From Mycobacteriales bacterium (GTDB lineage Bacteria; Actinomycetota; Actinomycetes; Mycobacteriales; CADCTP01), in NCBI GenBank assembly GCA_035995165.1, contig DASYKU010000129.1:1-40935 (forward strand): a stretch of DNA of 40,935 nt, written 5' to 3'. A program made the position numbers and the translations under genes. This document shows, in pieces, positions 23,881 to 31,723 of the stretch. Below the pieces are notes generated by a model. The model made no database searches, was not told the origin of the DNA, and saw only the letters and a program-made list of their open reading frames with translations. The number at the start of each line of letters is the position of its first letter. The stretch's first letter is position 1.

Positions 23881-24659
23881 CCGCTCGACGGCTCCGGCAC
23901 GTCCTCGCCCAGCTCCGGCTCGGCCTCGGCCGGCGGGGACGGCGGCAGGCCGACGTCGCGGCGCCAGGCCTCGAAGGCGGCCGCGGTGACCGCCACCCAG
24001 GTCAGCCCGAGGATCTCCCCGGCCACCACGTCGGAGAGGAAGTGCACGCCGAGGCCGATCCGGGCGAAGCCGACCGCGAGCGGGACCACGATCGCGACCA
24101 CCACCGCGACCACCCGCCAGGACCGCCGCAGCAGCGGCATGACCAGCAACAGCAGCACCAGGCTGCCGACGGTCGAGGTCAGCGCGTGCCCGGACGGGAA
24201 CGACCGGCCCGGCGCGGTCGCGACCGCGTCCACCAGGTCCGGCCGCGTCCGGTCGACGACGATCTTGAGCAGCAGGCCGAGCAGGGCCGCGCCCCAGATC
24301 GTGACCAGGGTCCAGGCCGCCAGCCGGAACCGCCGCTGCCACAGCAGCAGCCCGGCGATTACGGTCGTCACCACCCGGAACACGATCGGGTCGAAGACGT
24401 CGCTGATCCCCTTGAGCGTGGTGACCAGCCAGCCGTGCCGCAGCGCCACCGCGTGCAGATGCCCGGCCACCGAGGTGTCCAGGCTGATCAGCGGGCTCCA
24501 GTGCGCCCGGACCAGCAGGGCCAGCAGCAGGAACGGCACGCCCAGCCCGAGGGCGGCCGCCAGACCGAGCGTCAACCGGACGGCCAGCCGCCGATCCGCC
24601 CTTCTCAACACCGTCACGGGTTTTCCGTACCCATCCAGGGCGGGTAGAGACCCGACCAT
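23877..24659 (-). CDS. PAP2-family membrane phosphatase
   Basis: Up to 260 residues with five to six membrane helices and the three phosphatidic acid phosphatase type 2 motifs: KIVVDRTRPD, FPSGHA and ARIGLGVHFLSD. The Ser of motif 3 (SR) is Ala, but the catalytic histidines remain. Likely substrates are lipid phosphates such as phosphatidate or undecaprenyl pyrophosphate at the outer face of the membrane. The C-terminus is an acidic proline-rich tail. The ATG at 24659 shares bases with the divergent GH13 start and has no ribosome-binding site; a GTG about 15 codons in is a possible true start. It overlaps the oxidase gene by four bases. Confidence 0.9.
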   Translation of the reverse strand: MVGSLPALDGYGKPVTVLRRADRRLAVRLTLGLAAALGLGVPFLLLALLVRAHWSPLISLDTSVAGHLHAVALRHGWLVTTLKGISDVFDPIVFRVVTTVIAGLLLWQRRFRLAAWTLVTIWGAALLGLLLKIVVDRTRPDLVDAVATAPGRSFPSGHALTSTVGSLVLLLLVMPLLRRSWRVVAVVVAIVVPLAVGFARIGLGVHFLSDVVAGEILGLTWVAVTAAAFEAWRRDVGLPPSPPAEAEPELGEDVPEPSSG

Positions 24660-26295
24660 GCCGGAACGGTGGTATCAGCAGGCGGTCGTCTACTGCCTCG
24701 ACGTCGAGACATTCCAGGACTCCAACGGCGACGGGGTGGGTGACCTGCGCGGGATGACCAGCCGGCTGGACTACCTGGCCCGCCTCGGGGTCACCACGCT
24801 GTGGCTCAACCCGATCCACCCCACGCCGGGTCGGGACGACGGCTACGACGTGTCCGACTACTACGGCGTGGACCCGCGGCTGGGCTCGCTCGGCGACTTC
24901 GTCGAGCTCGTGCACCAGTGCGAGAACCGGGGCATCCGGCTGATCATCGACCTGGTCGTCAACCACACCTCGGACCAGCACCCCTGGTTCCAGTCCGCCC
25001 GCACGAGCGCGGACTCCCAGTACCGGGACTGGTACGTGTGGTCTCAGACCGAGCCGCCCAACGCGGGCGACGGGGTCGTCTTCCCCGGCTACCAGCGCGG
25101 CATCTGGTCCTACGACAAGGTCGCCAAGCTCTGGTATCACCACCGCTTCTACGACTTCCAGCCCGACCTCAACTGGAACAACCCCGAGGTCCGGGAGGAG
25201 ATCGGCCGGGTCGTCTCGTTCTGGCTGCAGCTCGGGGTCAGCGGCTTCCGGATGGACGGCGCGCCGTTCGTCATCGAGGAGGTCCACCCGGACACCGCGG
25301 ACCGGACCATGCACTACGAGTGGCTCAACGACCTGCGCGACCACATCGCCTGGCGACGCGGCGACGCGGTCGTGCTGGCCGAGGCGAACGTGCCCCGCGA
25401 GCAGATCCTCGAGTTCTTCGGCCCGCGCGGCGACCGGCTGCCGATGATGTTCAACTTCGCCGAGAACCAGCAGATCTTCCTGGCGCTGGCCCGGGAGACC
25501 GCGGTGCCGGTGCAGACGGCGATCCAGTCCTCGCCGGCGATCCCGCCCTCGACCAGCTGGGCCACGTTCCTGCGCAACCACGACGAGATCGACCTGTCCG
25601 GGCTGCGGGAGAGCGAGCGCGCGGACGTGTTCGCGAAGTTCGGCCCCGAGAAGGAGATGCAGCTCTACGGCCGCGGCATCCGGCGCCGGCTGGCCACCAT
25701 GCTGGGCGGCGACCAGCGCCGGATCCGGCTCGCGTACGTGCTGCAGTTCTCGCTGCCCGGCACCCCCGTGGTCCGGTACGGCGAGGAGATCGGGATGGGC
25801 GAGGACCTGTCCCTGCAGCAGCGGGACGCGATCCGGACGCCGATGCAGTGGGCCGACTCGCCGCAGGCCGGCTTCAGCACGAACGCGGAGACGGTCCGGC
25901 CGGTCATCAGCAAGGGCGACTTCGGCTACCCCGAGGTCAACGTGCGGGACCAGACCGCCGACCCCGCCTCGCTGCTGTCCTGGTTCCAGCGGCTGCTGCC
26001 GGTACTGCGGGACTGCCCGGAGTTCGGCATCGGCACCTGCACCGTGCTCGACACCAAGGACGACCGGGTCCTCGGGCTGCGGTACGAGTGCCCGACCGGC
26101 GCCGTCCTCGCCGTGCTCAACCTCTCCACCGCCAAGGTGACGGTCGACCTGAAACCGCAGCCGGGGATCGAGGACGGCTTCCCGGTCGACGTGTTCGCCG
26201 ACCGGGCGTACCCGGACCCGGGCGACCTGAGCGAGCTCCAGCTGGACGGGTCCGGATACCGATGGCTCCGCCTGGCCCGTACGGTCGGGGCGTGA
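24658..26295 (+). CDS. GH13 alpha-amylase family enzyme (trehalose synthase-like)
   Basis: A 545-residue glycoside hydrolase family 13 protein. Conserved regions run in order: VVNHTS (region I), GFRMDGAP with the nucleophile aspartate (II), VVLAEAN with the acid glutamate (III) and FLRNHDEI with the third aspartate (IV). The start YQQAVVYCLDVETFQDSNGDGVGDL and the NHDEIDLS context resemble maltose alpha-glucosyltransferase/trehalose synthase, yet several related specificities share this shape. No trehalose-pathway gene or maltokinase lies nearby. The ATG at 24658 has TAGAGA seven bases before it and no good ribosome-binding site, suggesting leaderless expression. Its stop overlaps the next gene start (GTGA). 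Confidence 0.88.
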   Translation: MPERWYQQAVVYCLDVETFQDSNGDGVGDLRGMTSRLDYLARLGVTTLWLNPIHPTPGRDDGYDVSDYYGVDPRLGSLGDFVELVHQCENRGIRLIIDLVVNHTSDQHPWFQSARTSADSQYRDWYVWSQTEPPNAGDGVVFPGYQRGIWSYDKVAKLWYHHRFYDFQPDLNWNNPEVREEIGRVVSFWLQLGVSGFRMDGAPFVIEEVHPDTADRTMHYEWLNDLRDHIAWRRGDAVVLAEANVPREQILEFFGPRGDRLPMMFNFAENQQIFLALARETAVPVQTAIQSSPAIPPSTSWATFLRNHDEIDLSGLRESERADVFAKFGPEKEMQLYGRGIRRRLATMLGGDQRRIRLAYVLQFSLPGTPVVRYGEEIGMGEDLSLQQRDAIRTPMQWADSPQAGFSTNAETVRPVISKGDFGYPEVNVRDQTADPASLLSWFQRLLPVLRDCPEFGIGTCTVLDTKDDRVLGLRYECPTGAVLAVLNLSTAKVTVDLKPQPGIEDGFPVDVFADRAYPDPGDLSELQLDGSGYRWLRLARTVGA

Positions 26296-27062
26296 GCTCG
26301 GAGGCCTTCTATGTCCCGATAGGTCCGGGAACCTTCCGGCCGACGCCGCACACGGTCGGGCCCTGGGCCGCGACCGACCAGCACGGCGGGCCGCCGTCCG
26401 CCTTGCTGGTCCGGGCGCTGGAGCAGGTCTTGCCGCCCGAGGGTGGGTGGCTGGCGCGGATCTCCGTCGACCTGCTCGGCGCGGTGCCGGTGCAGGAGCT
26501 GACCGTGACCGCGTCGGTGGTCCGGCCGGGGCGGTCGGTCCAGCTCGCGGTGGCGACGCTCGCCGCCGGCGGCCGGGACGTGGCCCGGGCCACGGGCTGG
26601 TGGCACCGGTTCGGCGACACCATCGCGGTGGCCGCGTACGGGTCGGCGCCGGAGCTGCCGGACCAGCCCGACCCGGTCGACCAGCGCTGGCCCGGCGGCT
26701 ACCTGCAGGCGATGGAGTGGCGCCGGGTGAAGGGCGACTTCGCCGAGCCCGGGCCGGCGGTGATCTGGTCCCGGATGCGACTGCCGCTGGTCGAGGGTGC
26801 GGAGCCGTCCCCGACCCAGCGGCTGCTGGTCAGCGCCGACTCCGGCAACGGGGCGGCCTCGGCGCTGGACCTGGACTCCTGGCTCTACGTCAACACCGAG
26901 CTGACCGTGCACGTCCTGCGCCCGCCGGCCGGCGAGTGGATCTGCCTGGACGCGGCCACCACCATCGGCCCGACCGGCGGCGGGTACGCGATCACGACGC
27001 TGTCCGATGTGGACGGTGAGGTCGGCCGCGGGGCGCAGGCGCTGATCGTGCGGCCGCGCTAG
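26292..27062 (+). CDS. Thioesterase-superfamily protein (double hot-dog, TesB-like)
   Basis: A 256-residue acyl-CoA thioesterase-like protein with two hot-dog halves (PF13622 type). The landmark N-terminal segment is GPWAATDQHGGPPSALLVRALE; the second half has the SGNGAASALDLDSWLYVNTELTVH region with the catalytic-type aspartate, and ends DAATTIGPTGGGYAITTLSD. It probably cleaves an acyl-CoA, with substrate unknown. The GTG start overlaps the GH13 stop by four bases, implying translational coupling although the functions look unrelated. Its TAG stop shares bases with the stop of the convergent RDD gene (CTAG). Confidence 0.85.
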   Translation: MSSEAFYVPIGPGTFRPTPHTVGPWAATDQHGGPPSALLVRALEQVLPPEGGWLARISVDLLGAVPVQELTVTASVVRPGRSVQLAVATLAAGGRDVARATGWWHRFGDTIAVAAYGSAPELPDQPDPVDQRWPGGYLQAMEWRRVKGDFAEPGPAVIWSRMRLPLVEGAEPSPTQRLLVSADSGNGAASALDLDSWLYVNTELTVHVLRPPAGEWICLDAATTIGPTGGGYAITTLSDVDGEVGRGAQALIVRPR

Positions 27063-28021
27063 TCCTTGGCGCGGATCACCAGCGTGGAGAGGATCTTGTC
27101 GTCCAGGCACTGGTTCTTCTCGTCCCAGAGCGGCCAGAGGTAGTCCAGGATGATGTAGAACGGCACGATCCCGAGCACGCCGCGCAGCACCAGCCGGCCG
27201 ATGCCGGTCCCGCCGCCGGGCGGCTGCCCGGTCGACTCCCGGACGAGCTTGATCCCGACGATCTGCTTGCCCCAGGACCAGCCCTTCGAGCCCTGCCGCC
27301 AGCCCTGGTTCCAGATCTGCACGACGAACCCGGCGATCAGAACGATGATGCCGAAGGCGAGCAGCCCGCCGTTGATGTTCTCGACGCTGGTGGTCCCGTC
27401 CAGGTTCGTCGTGGTGTCGGCGGTGCCGACGGCGACGCCGAGCAGGATGCCGCCGGGCACGTACAGCAACAGCGAGAACAGCCAGTCCAGCAGGAACGCG
27501 CCGACCCGGGCGCCCCAGGACGCGTAGGTCACGGCCGGGGCGCCGTAGCCGGGCGGGGCGCTTCCCCACTGGGGCGAGGCGTACTGGCCGCCGTACTGCT
27601 GGGCGTAGCCGGGCTGCTGACCGTAGGCCGGCTGCCCGTAGGCCGGCTGCCCGTATCCCGGCTGCTGCTGCTGCCCGTACGGCGGGGCAGCGGCGTAGCC
27701 GGGCTGCTGCCCGTACCCGCCCTGCTGGGTCTGATCTCCGTAGGCCGGCTGCTGACCCGAGGTCGGCCCGCCGTACGCCGGCTGCTGACCCGAGGTCGGC
27801 CCGCCGTAGGCCGGCTGCTGGCCGGACGTCGGCCCGCCGTACGGCGGCTGGCCGGAGGCGGGCTGCTGACCCGACGGCGTCGGCTCCCCGTACGGCGGCT
27901 GGGCCGCCTGCTGGCCGGACGGGGTGCTCTGGTCCGACCAGGGCGGCGGCGGCGCGGGCGGCAAGGAACCCTGCCCGTACTGATCGCGGTAACCGTCCCC
28001 GTACCCGCTGCCCTCGCTCAT
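27059..28021 (-). CDS. RDD-family membrane protein with Tyr/Gln/Pro-rich repeat N-terminus
   Basis: A 320-residue protein. Residues 1-~165 are low-complexity and very rich in G, Q, P, Y and S, with repeats such as GGPTSGQQPAY (three times) and YGQPAYGQ. The C-terminal half is an RDD domain with three to four membrane helices (WGARVGAFLLDWLFSLLLYV, LLAFGIIVLIAGFVVQIW, LVLRGVLGIVPFYIILDYL) and the motif GWSWGKQIVGIKLVR. RDD proteins are of mixed function, some linked to ion transport. The start is ATG 28021; TACGGT lies six bases upstream, so the mRNA may be leaderless. The repeat tail is cytoplasmic if the usual topology holds and may mediate assembly. Confidence 0.88.
   Translation of the reverse strand: MSEGSGYGDGYRDQYGQGSLPPAPPPPWSDQSTPSGQQAAQPPYGEPTPSGQQPASGQPPYGGPTSGQQPAYGGPTSGQQPAYGGPTSGQQPAYGDQTQQGGYGQQPGYAAAPPYGQQQQPGYGQPAYGQPAYGQQPGYAQQYGGQYASPQWGSAPPGYGAPAVTYASWGARVGAFLLDWLFSLLLYVPGGILLGVAVGTADTTTNLDGTTSVENINGGLLAFGIIVLIAGFVVQIWNQGWRQGSKGWSWGKQIVGIKLVRESTGQPPGGGTGIGRLVLRGVLGIVPFYIILDYLWPLWDEKNQCLDDKILSTLVIRAKD
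27745..27843. repeat. Three 33-bp in-frame repeats in the RDD gene
   Basis: Three consecutive 33-bp units (27745-27777, 27778-27810, 27811-27843) each encode an 11-residue GGPTSGQQPAY-type block. The third unit has diverged (GACCCGAG replaced by GGCCGGAC). Being a multiple of three, copy-number change keeps the frame. Confidence 0.85.
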
Positions 28022-28117
28022 GGCCGGACCGTACCGTTCCCTGGTCGCAGCGAGGGGCAAGACGGTCAGGTCCGATGACCGCCAGGAATTGTCGTACCCG
28101 GGTGGCACGGTAGGACC

Positions 28118-29563
28118 GTGCTGGCCGACGAGGAGACCCGCTACCGGGCCGTGCAGAGCCGCGATCCGCGGTTCGACGGCTGGTTCGTCACCGCCGTCAC
28201 CTCGACCGGGATCTACTGCCGTCCGTCCTGCCCGGCGATGACCCCGCGCCGGGAGAACGTGCGGTTCTACCCCGGCGCCGCCGCGGCCCAGCAAGCCGGC
28301 TTCCGTTCCTGCAAGCGATGCCGGCCGGACGCGACGCCGGGCTCGCCGGAGTGGAACCTGCGGGCCGACCTGGTCGGCCGGGCGATGCGGCTGATCGGCG
28401 ACGGCGTGGTCGACCGCGAGGGTGTGGCCGGGCTGGCCGGCCGGCTCGGCTACAGCGAGCGTCACCTGCACCGGCAACTGGTCGCCGAGGTCGGCGCCGG
28501 CCCGGTCGCGGTGGCCCGGGCCCAGCGCGCGCAGACCGCCCGGGTGCTGCTGGAGACGACCGCGCTGCCGATCACCGCGGTCGCGTTCGCGGCCGGGTTC
28601 GCCAGCGTCCGCCAGTTCAACGACACGGTCCGGGCCGTCTTCGCGGTCACCCCGACCGAGCTGCGCCGCTCCCGCCGGGGCCCGGACGAGCGGGTCGCGG
28701 GCGCGATCGTGCTGCGCCTGCCCTACCGGGCGCCGATCGACGTGGACGCGCTGCTGCGCTTCCTCGGCGCCCGCGCGGTGCCCGGCGTGGAGGACTGGTC
28801 CGGCGGCGTCTACACCCGCTCGCTGAGCCTGCCCCGCGGGCCCGCGATCGCCGCGCTGTCCGCCGGCGCCGGATACGTGCGCTGCGAGCTGCGGCTGACC
28901 GACCTGCGCGACCTGGCCGCGGCCGTGCAGCGCTGCCGCCGGCTGCTCGACCTCGACGCCGACCCGGCCGCGGTGCAGGCCGCGCTCGGCCGCGACCCGC
29001 TGCTCGGCCCGCTGGTGGACAAGGCGCCCGGGCTGCGGGTGCCGGGGCACGTCGACGGGGCCGAGATGGCGATCCGCGCGGTGCTCGGCCAGCAGGTCTC
29101 GGTCCAGGCCGGGACCAAGCTCGCCGCCCGCCTCACCGAGCGGTACGGCGCGGCCGTCCCGGTGCCGCACGGCCCGATCACCCGGCTGTTCCCGACCCCG
29201 GCGGCGCTGCGGGAGGCGGAGATCGGGATGCCGCTGTCCCGGCTCCGGGCGCTGCGGGCGCTGGCCACCGCCCTCGACGACCGCCGCCTGGAGCTGCACC
29301 CGGGCGTCGACCGCGAGCGCACCGAGGCCGCGCTGCTGGCGCTGCCCGGGATCGGCCCCTGGACCGCGTCCTACCTGGCGCTGCGGACGCTGCGCGACCC
29401 GGACGTGTTCCTGCCGACCGACGTCGGCGTCCGGCACGCGCTGACCCGCCTCGGCGTGCCGAGCGACCCGGCCGCCGCGGCCGCCCGGGCCGAGGCCTGG
29501 CGCCCCTGGCGGTCGTACGCGTTGCTCCAGCTCTGGCACTCCCTCGACCGGAAGGACGTCTGA
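28118..29563 (+). CDS. Ada-AlkA fusion: alkylation-responsive activator and 3-methyladenine glycosylase
   Basis: A 481-residue three-part protein. Residues 1-~75 are the Ada zinc domain with Cys34, Cys38, Cys65 and Cys68 (IYCRPSC and SCKRC), which takes methyl groups from DNA phosphotriesters. Residues ~85-185 are an AraC-type helix-turn-helix (LAGRLGYSERHLHRQLV, FAAGFASVRQFND). Residues ~195-480 are an AlkA DNA glycosylase with the helix-hairpin-helix LPGIGPWTASYLAL and the catalytic aspartate in FLPTDVGVRHAL. It should sense methylation, activate repair genes and excise alkylated bases. The O6-methylguanine methyltransferase part of E. coli Ada is encoded separately as the next gene. Start GTG 28118; stop overlaps the ogt ATG by one base. 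Confidence 0.95.
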   Translation: MLADEETRYRAVQSRDPRFDGWFVTAVTSTGIYCRPSCPAMTPRRENVRFYPGAAAAQQAGFRSCKRCRPDATPGSPEWNLRADLVGRAMRLIGDGVVDREGVAGLAGRLGYSERHLHRQLVAEVGAGPVAVARAQRAQTARVLLETTALPITAVAFAAGFASVRQFNDTVRAVFAVTPTELRRSRRGPDERVAGAIVLRLPYRAPIDVDALLRFLGARAVPGVEDWSGGVYTRSLSLPRGPAIAALSAGAGYVRCELRLTDLRDLAAAVQRCRRLLDLDADPAAVQAALGRDPLLGPLVDKAPGLRVPGHVDGAEMAIRAVLGQQVSVQAGTKLAARLTERYGAAVPVPHGPITRLFPTPAALREAEIGMPLSRLRALRALATALDDRRLELHPGVDRERTEAALLALPGIGPWTASYLALRTLRDPDVFLPTDVGVRHALTRLGVPSDPAAAAARAEAWRPWRSYALLQLWHSLDRKDV

Positions 29564-30057
29564 TGTTCTGGACCGTGGTCGACTCCCCGATCGACTCGCT
29601 GTTGCTGGTCGGGGACGAGACCGGCCTGCGCCAGCTCTGGATGGAGCCGCACGAGCCGCCCGCCGACGCCGAGCGGGACGACGCCGCGCTGGCCCCGGTC
29701 GCCGCTCAGCTGGTGGACTACTTCGCCGGTCGCCGGACCCGGTTCGAGCTGGCCCTGTCGCCGCAGGGCACGCCGTTCCAGCAGAAGGTCTGGATGGCGC
29801 TGCGGGAGATCCCGTACGGCCGGACCACGACGTACGGGGAGATCGCCACCGATCTGGGGCAGCCGACCGCGTCCCGGGCGGTCGGGCTGGCCAACGGCCG
29901 CAACCCGCTCGCGGTCATCGTGCCCTGCCACCGGGTGATCGGCGCGAACGGGTCGTTGACCGGCTTCGGGGGCGGTCTCCCGCGCAAACGCTGGCTGCTC
30001 GACCACGAGCGGACGGTGCTGGGCGAGAAGGGGCCGCAACCGTCCGGGCTCTGGTGA
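29563..30057 (+). CDS. ogt: Methylated-DNA-protein-cysteine S-methyltransferase
   Basis: A 164-residue O6-alkylguanine-DNA alkyltransferase, a suicide repair enzyme. The acceptor PCHRV motif has its cysteine at residue 122, followed by the IGANGSLTGFGGGLPRKRWLLDHE tail that lines the guanine pocket. The helix-turn-helix (YGEIATDLGQPTASRAVGLANGRNP) carries the arginine finger. The ATG shares its A with the stop of the Ada-AlkA gene (TGATG), so the two are co-translated and together reproduce full Ada function plus AlkA. Confidence 0.97.
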   Translation: MFWTVVDSPIDSLLLVGDETGLRQLWMEPHEPPADAERDDAALAPVAAQLVDYFAGRRTRFELALSPQGTPFQQKVWMALREIPYGRTTTYGEIATDLGQPTASRAVGLANGRNPLAVIVPCHRVIGANGSLTGFGGGLPRKRWLLDHERTVLGEKGPQPSGLW

Positions 30058-30104
30058 GAAGGCCGTTCTGTCCGATCGGTCGCTAAGACCTCACGGATTG
30101 ACCC

Positions 30105-30110
30105 TAAACT
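30105..30110 (+). promoter_or_regulatory. Candidate -10 for leaderless GGDEF gene
   Basis: TAAACT lies exactly seven bases before the ATG at 30118 and there is no ribosome-binding site upstream. Transcription would begin at or next to the start codon. No good -35 is visible at 17-18 bases. Confidence 0.45.
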
Positions 30111-30117
30111 CGCGCAC

Positions 30118-31698
30118 ATGCCCGAGGACCGGCTCGCGGAGCGGCTGGCACAGGCCCGCCGCCTGGCCAGCGAGGCACGGCTGGACCGGCTCGACCAGGC
30201 GCTGGCCGGCCTGCGCGCCGACGCCGTCACCGACGGCGGCGTGCCGGCCGACCTGGAGATCGAGTTCGCGGTCATCCGCTCGGCCGCGCTGCTGAACCTG
30301 GAGCGGCCGGCCGAGGCCTGGGACGTGCTGCAGGGCGTGCTGGGCCGGCTCGACGAGGCCACGCCGACCATGCAGGCCCGGTTGCACGCGATGTCCGGCG
30401 GCGCGGCGTACTGGTTCGGCGACCACGACACGGCCATCGACGAGACCGTGCTCGCGCTCGCGGTGCTGGCCGACGTACCGCCCTCGACCGAGCGGGCGAT
30501 GGCGACCGCGTCCTGCGGGCTGAACCTGGCCTACTGCCGGCTGTTCCCGCTCGCCGCCGAGGTGCTCGGACAGGCCCTCGACGTCGCCGCCGCGGTCTCG
30601 ATGCCGTCCGGCCGGCTGCACGCCCAAGCCCAGTACGTGCAGCTCACCTGGGGTATGAGCCTGGACCACCTCGGCCTGGCCGAGGACCGCGACCGGTGCT
30701 GGGAGGCGGTCGTCCGGCACCACGCGCTGGCCGTCGCCGACGGCGGGCTGCCGGACATGATGCTGGCCCTCTCGCACGCCGAACGGGCCCTGCTGGCCGG
30801 CCGGCTCGGCGACGCCGCCACCGCCCGGGACGGGCTGCGCCGGGCCGAGGCCGTCCCGGTCGGGGCCCGCTCGCCCTCGCTGGTCCGGCTGCTCGCGCAC
30901 GCCGAGGGTGCGGCGCTGTTCGCCGAGGGCCGGCTCGACGACGCCCGGCGGACCCTGCTGCGGCTGTGGGACTCGGTCCGGGAGCGGACCGTGCCGGTGC
31001 GGACCGACGACGTCCCGCTGCTGCTGGCCCGGGTGGACGAGGCCGCCGGCCGGCCCGCCGACGCGCTGCGCTGGTACCGGGTGGTCTACGGCCGCTACGG
31101 CCGGACCCAGCAGGAGAGCTGGCAGGCCCGGGAGACCGCGGCCCGGCTCAAGGTCGAGCAGGAGGCGCTGCTGCGCCGCAGCCGGGAGCTGGAGGCCGAC
31201 ACGCTGACCGACCCGCTGACCGGGCTGCCGAACCGGCGCGCGCTGGACGCCGAGCTGGCCACGCTGATCCCGGCCGTGCAGGCGGCCGGCGAGCCGTTCG
31301 CGCTGGCCGTGCTGGACGTGGACCGGTTCAAGTGGATCAACGACGAGCACGGCCACCCGATCGGTGACGAGGTGCTCCGGATCATCGGCCGGGTGCTGCG
31401 GGAGCGCTGCGAGGAGTGCGACCGCTTCGCCCGGTACGGCGGGGACGAGTTCGTGCTCTGCGTCCCGGCGCCGCTGGACCAGGCCCGGGCCGCGATCGCG
31501 GCCGTCGTCGCCGTGGTGGCCGGCCAGGACTGGTCCGAGATCTCGCCCCGCCTGCGGGTGACGATCGGCTGGGGCATCGCCGCGCTCGGCCCGGACGACA
31601 CCGCGACCAGCCTCTTCGAGGCGGCCGACCGGGAACTGCTGGCGGCCAAGCGGGGCCGGCGGCATCTGGAGCCGGTCCCGGCCGCGGCGGACCTATAG
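30118..31698 (+). CDS. Helical-repeat GGDEF diguanylate cyclase, first of a tandem pair
   Basis: A 526-residue soluble protein. Residues ~1-355 are alpha-helical with TPR-like pairs (AEAWDVLQGVLGRLDEA, ALLAGRLGDAATARDGL, LFAEGRLDDARRTLLRL), and ~370-520 are a GGDEF domain. All catalytic features are intact: LDVDRFKWINDEHGH with the guanine-contact Asn, and RYGGDEF. The inhibitory RxxD site five residues before GGDEF is absent (EECD), so product inhibition there is unlikely. The repeat domain presumably binds a peptide or protein signal; no transmembrane segment is present. The downstream gene is a paralogue in the same orientation beginning within about 25 bases. The start is likely leaderless. 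Confidence 0.93.
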   Translation: MPEDRLAERLAQARRLASEARLDRLDQALAGLRADAVTDGGVPADLEIEFAVIRSAALLNLERPAEAWDVLQGVLGRLDEATPTMQARLHAMSGGAAYWFGDHDTAIDETVLALAVLADVPPSTERAMATASCGLNLAYCRLFPLAAEVLGQALDVAAAVSMPSGRLHAQAQYVQLTWGMSLDHLGLAEDRDRCWEAVVRHHALAVADGGLPDMMLALSHAERALLAGRLGDAATARDGLRRAEAVPVGARSPSLVRLLAHAEGAALFAEGRLDDARRTLLRLWDSVRERTVPVRTDDVPLLLARVDEAAGRPADALRWYRVVYGRYGRTQQESWQARETAARLKVEQEALLRRSRELEADTLTDPLTGLPNRRALDAELATLIPAVQAAGEPFALAVLDVDRFKWINDEHGHPIGDEVLRIIGRVLRERCEECDRFARYGGDEFVLCVPAPLDQARAAIAAVVAVVAGQDWSEISPRLRVTIGWGIAALGPDDTATSLFEAADRELLAAKRGRRHLEPVPAAADL

Positions 31699-31723
31699 TC
31701 CAGTGAGCAGGAAGGAGTCCGGT

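Noticed and set aside
23749-24657. N-terminal extension of the GH13 enzyme
   Set aside because: The extra ~300 residues are antisense to the PAP2 gene and the family N-terminus begins at ATG 24658.
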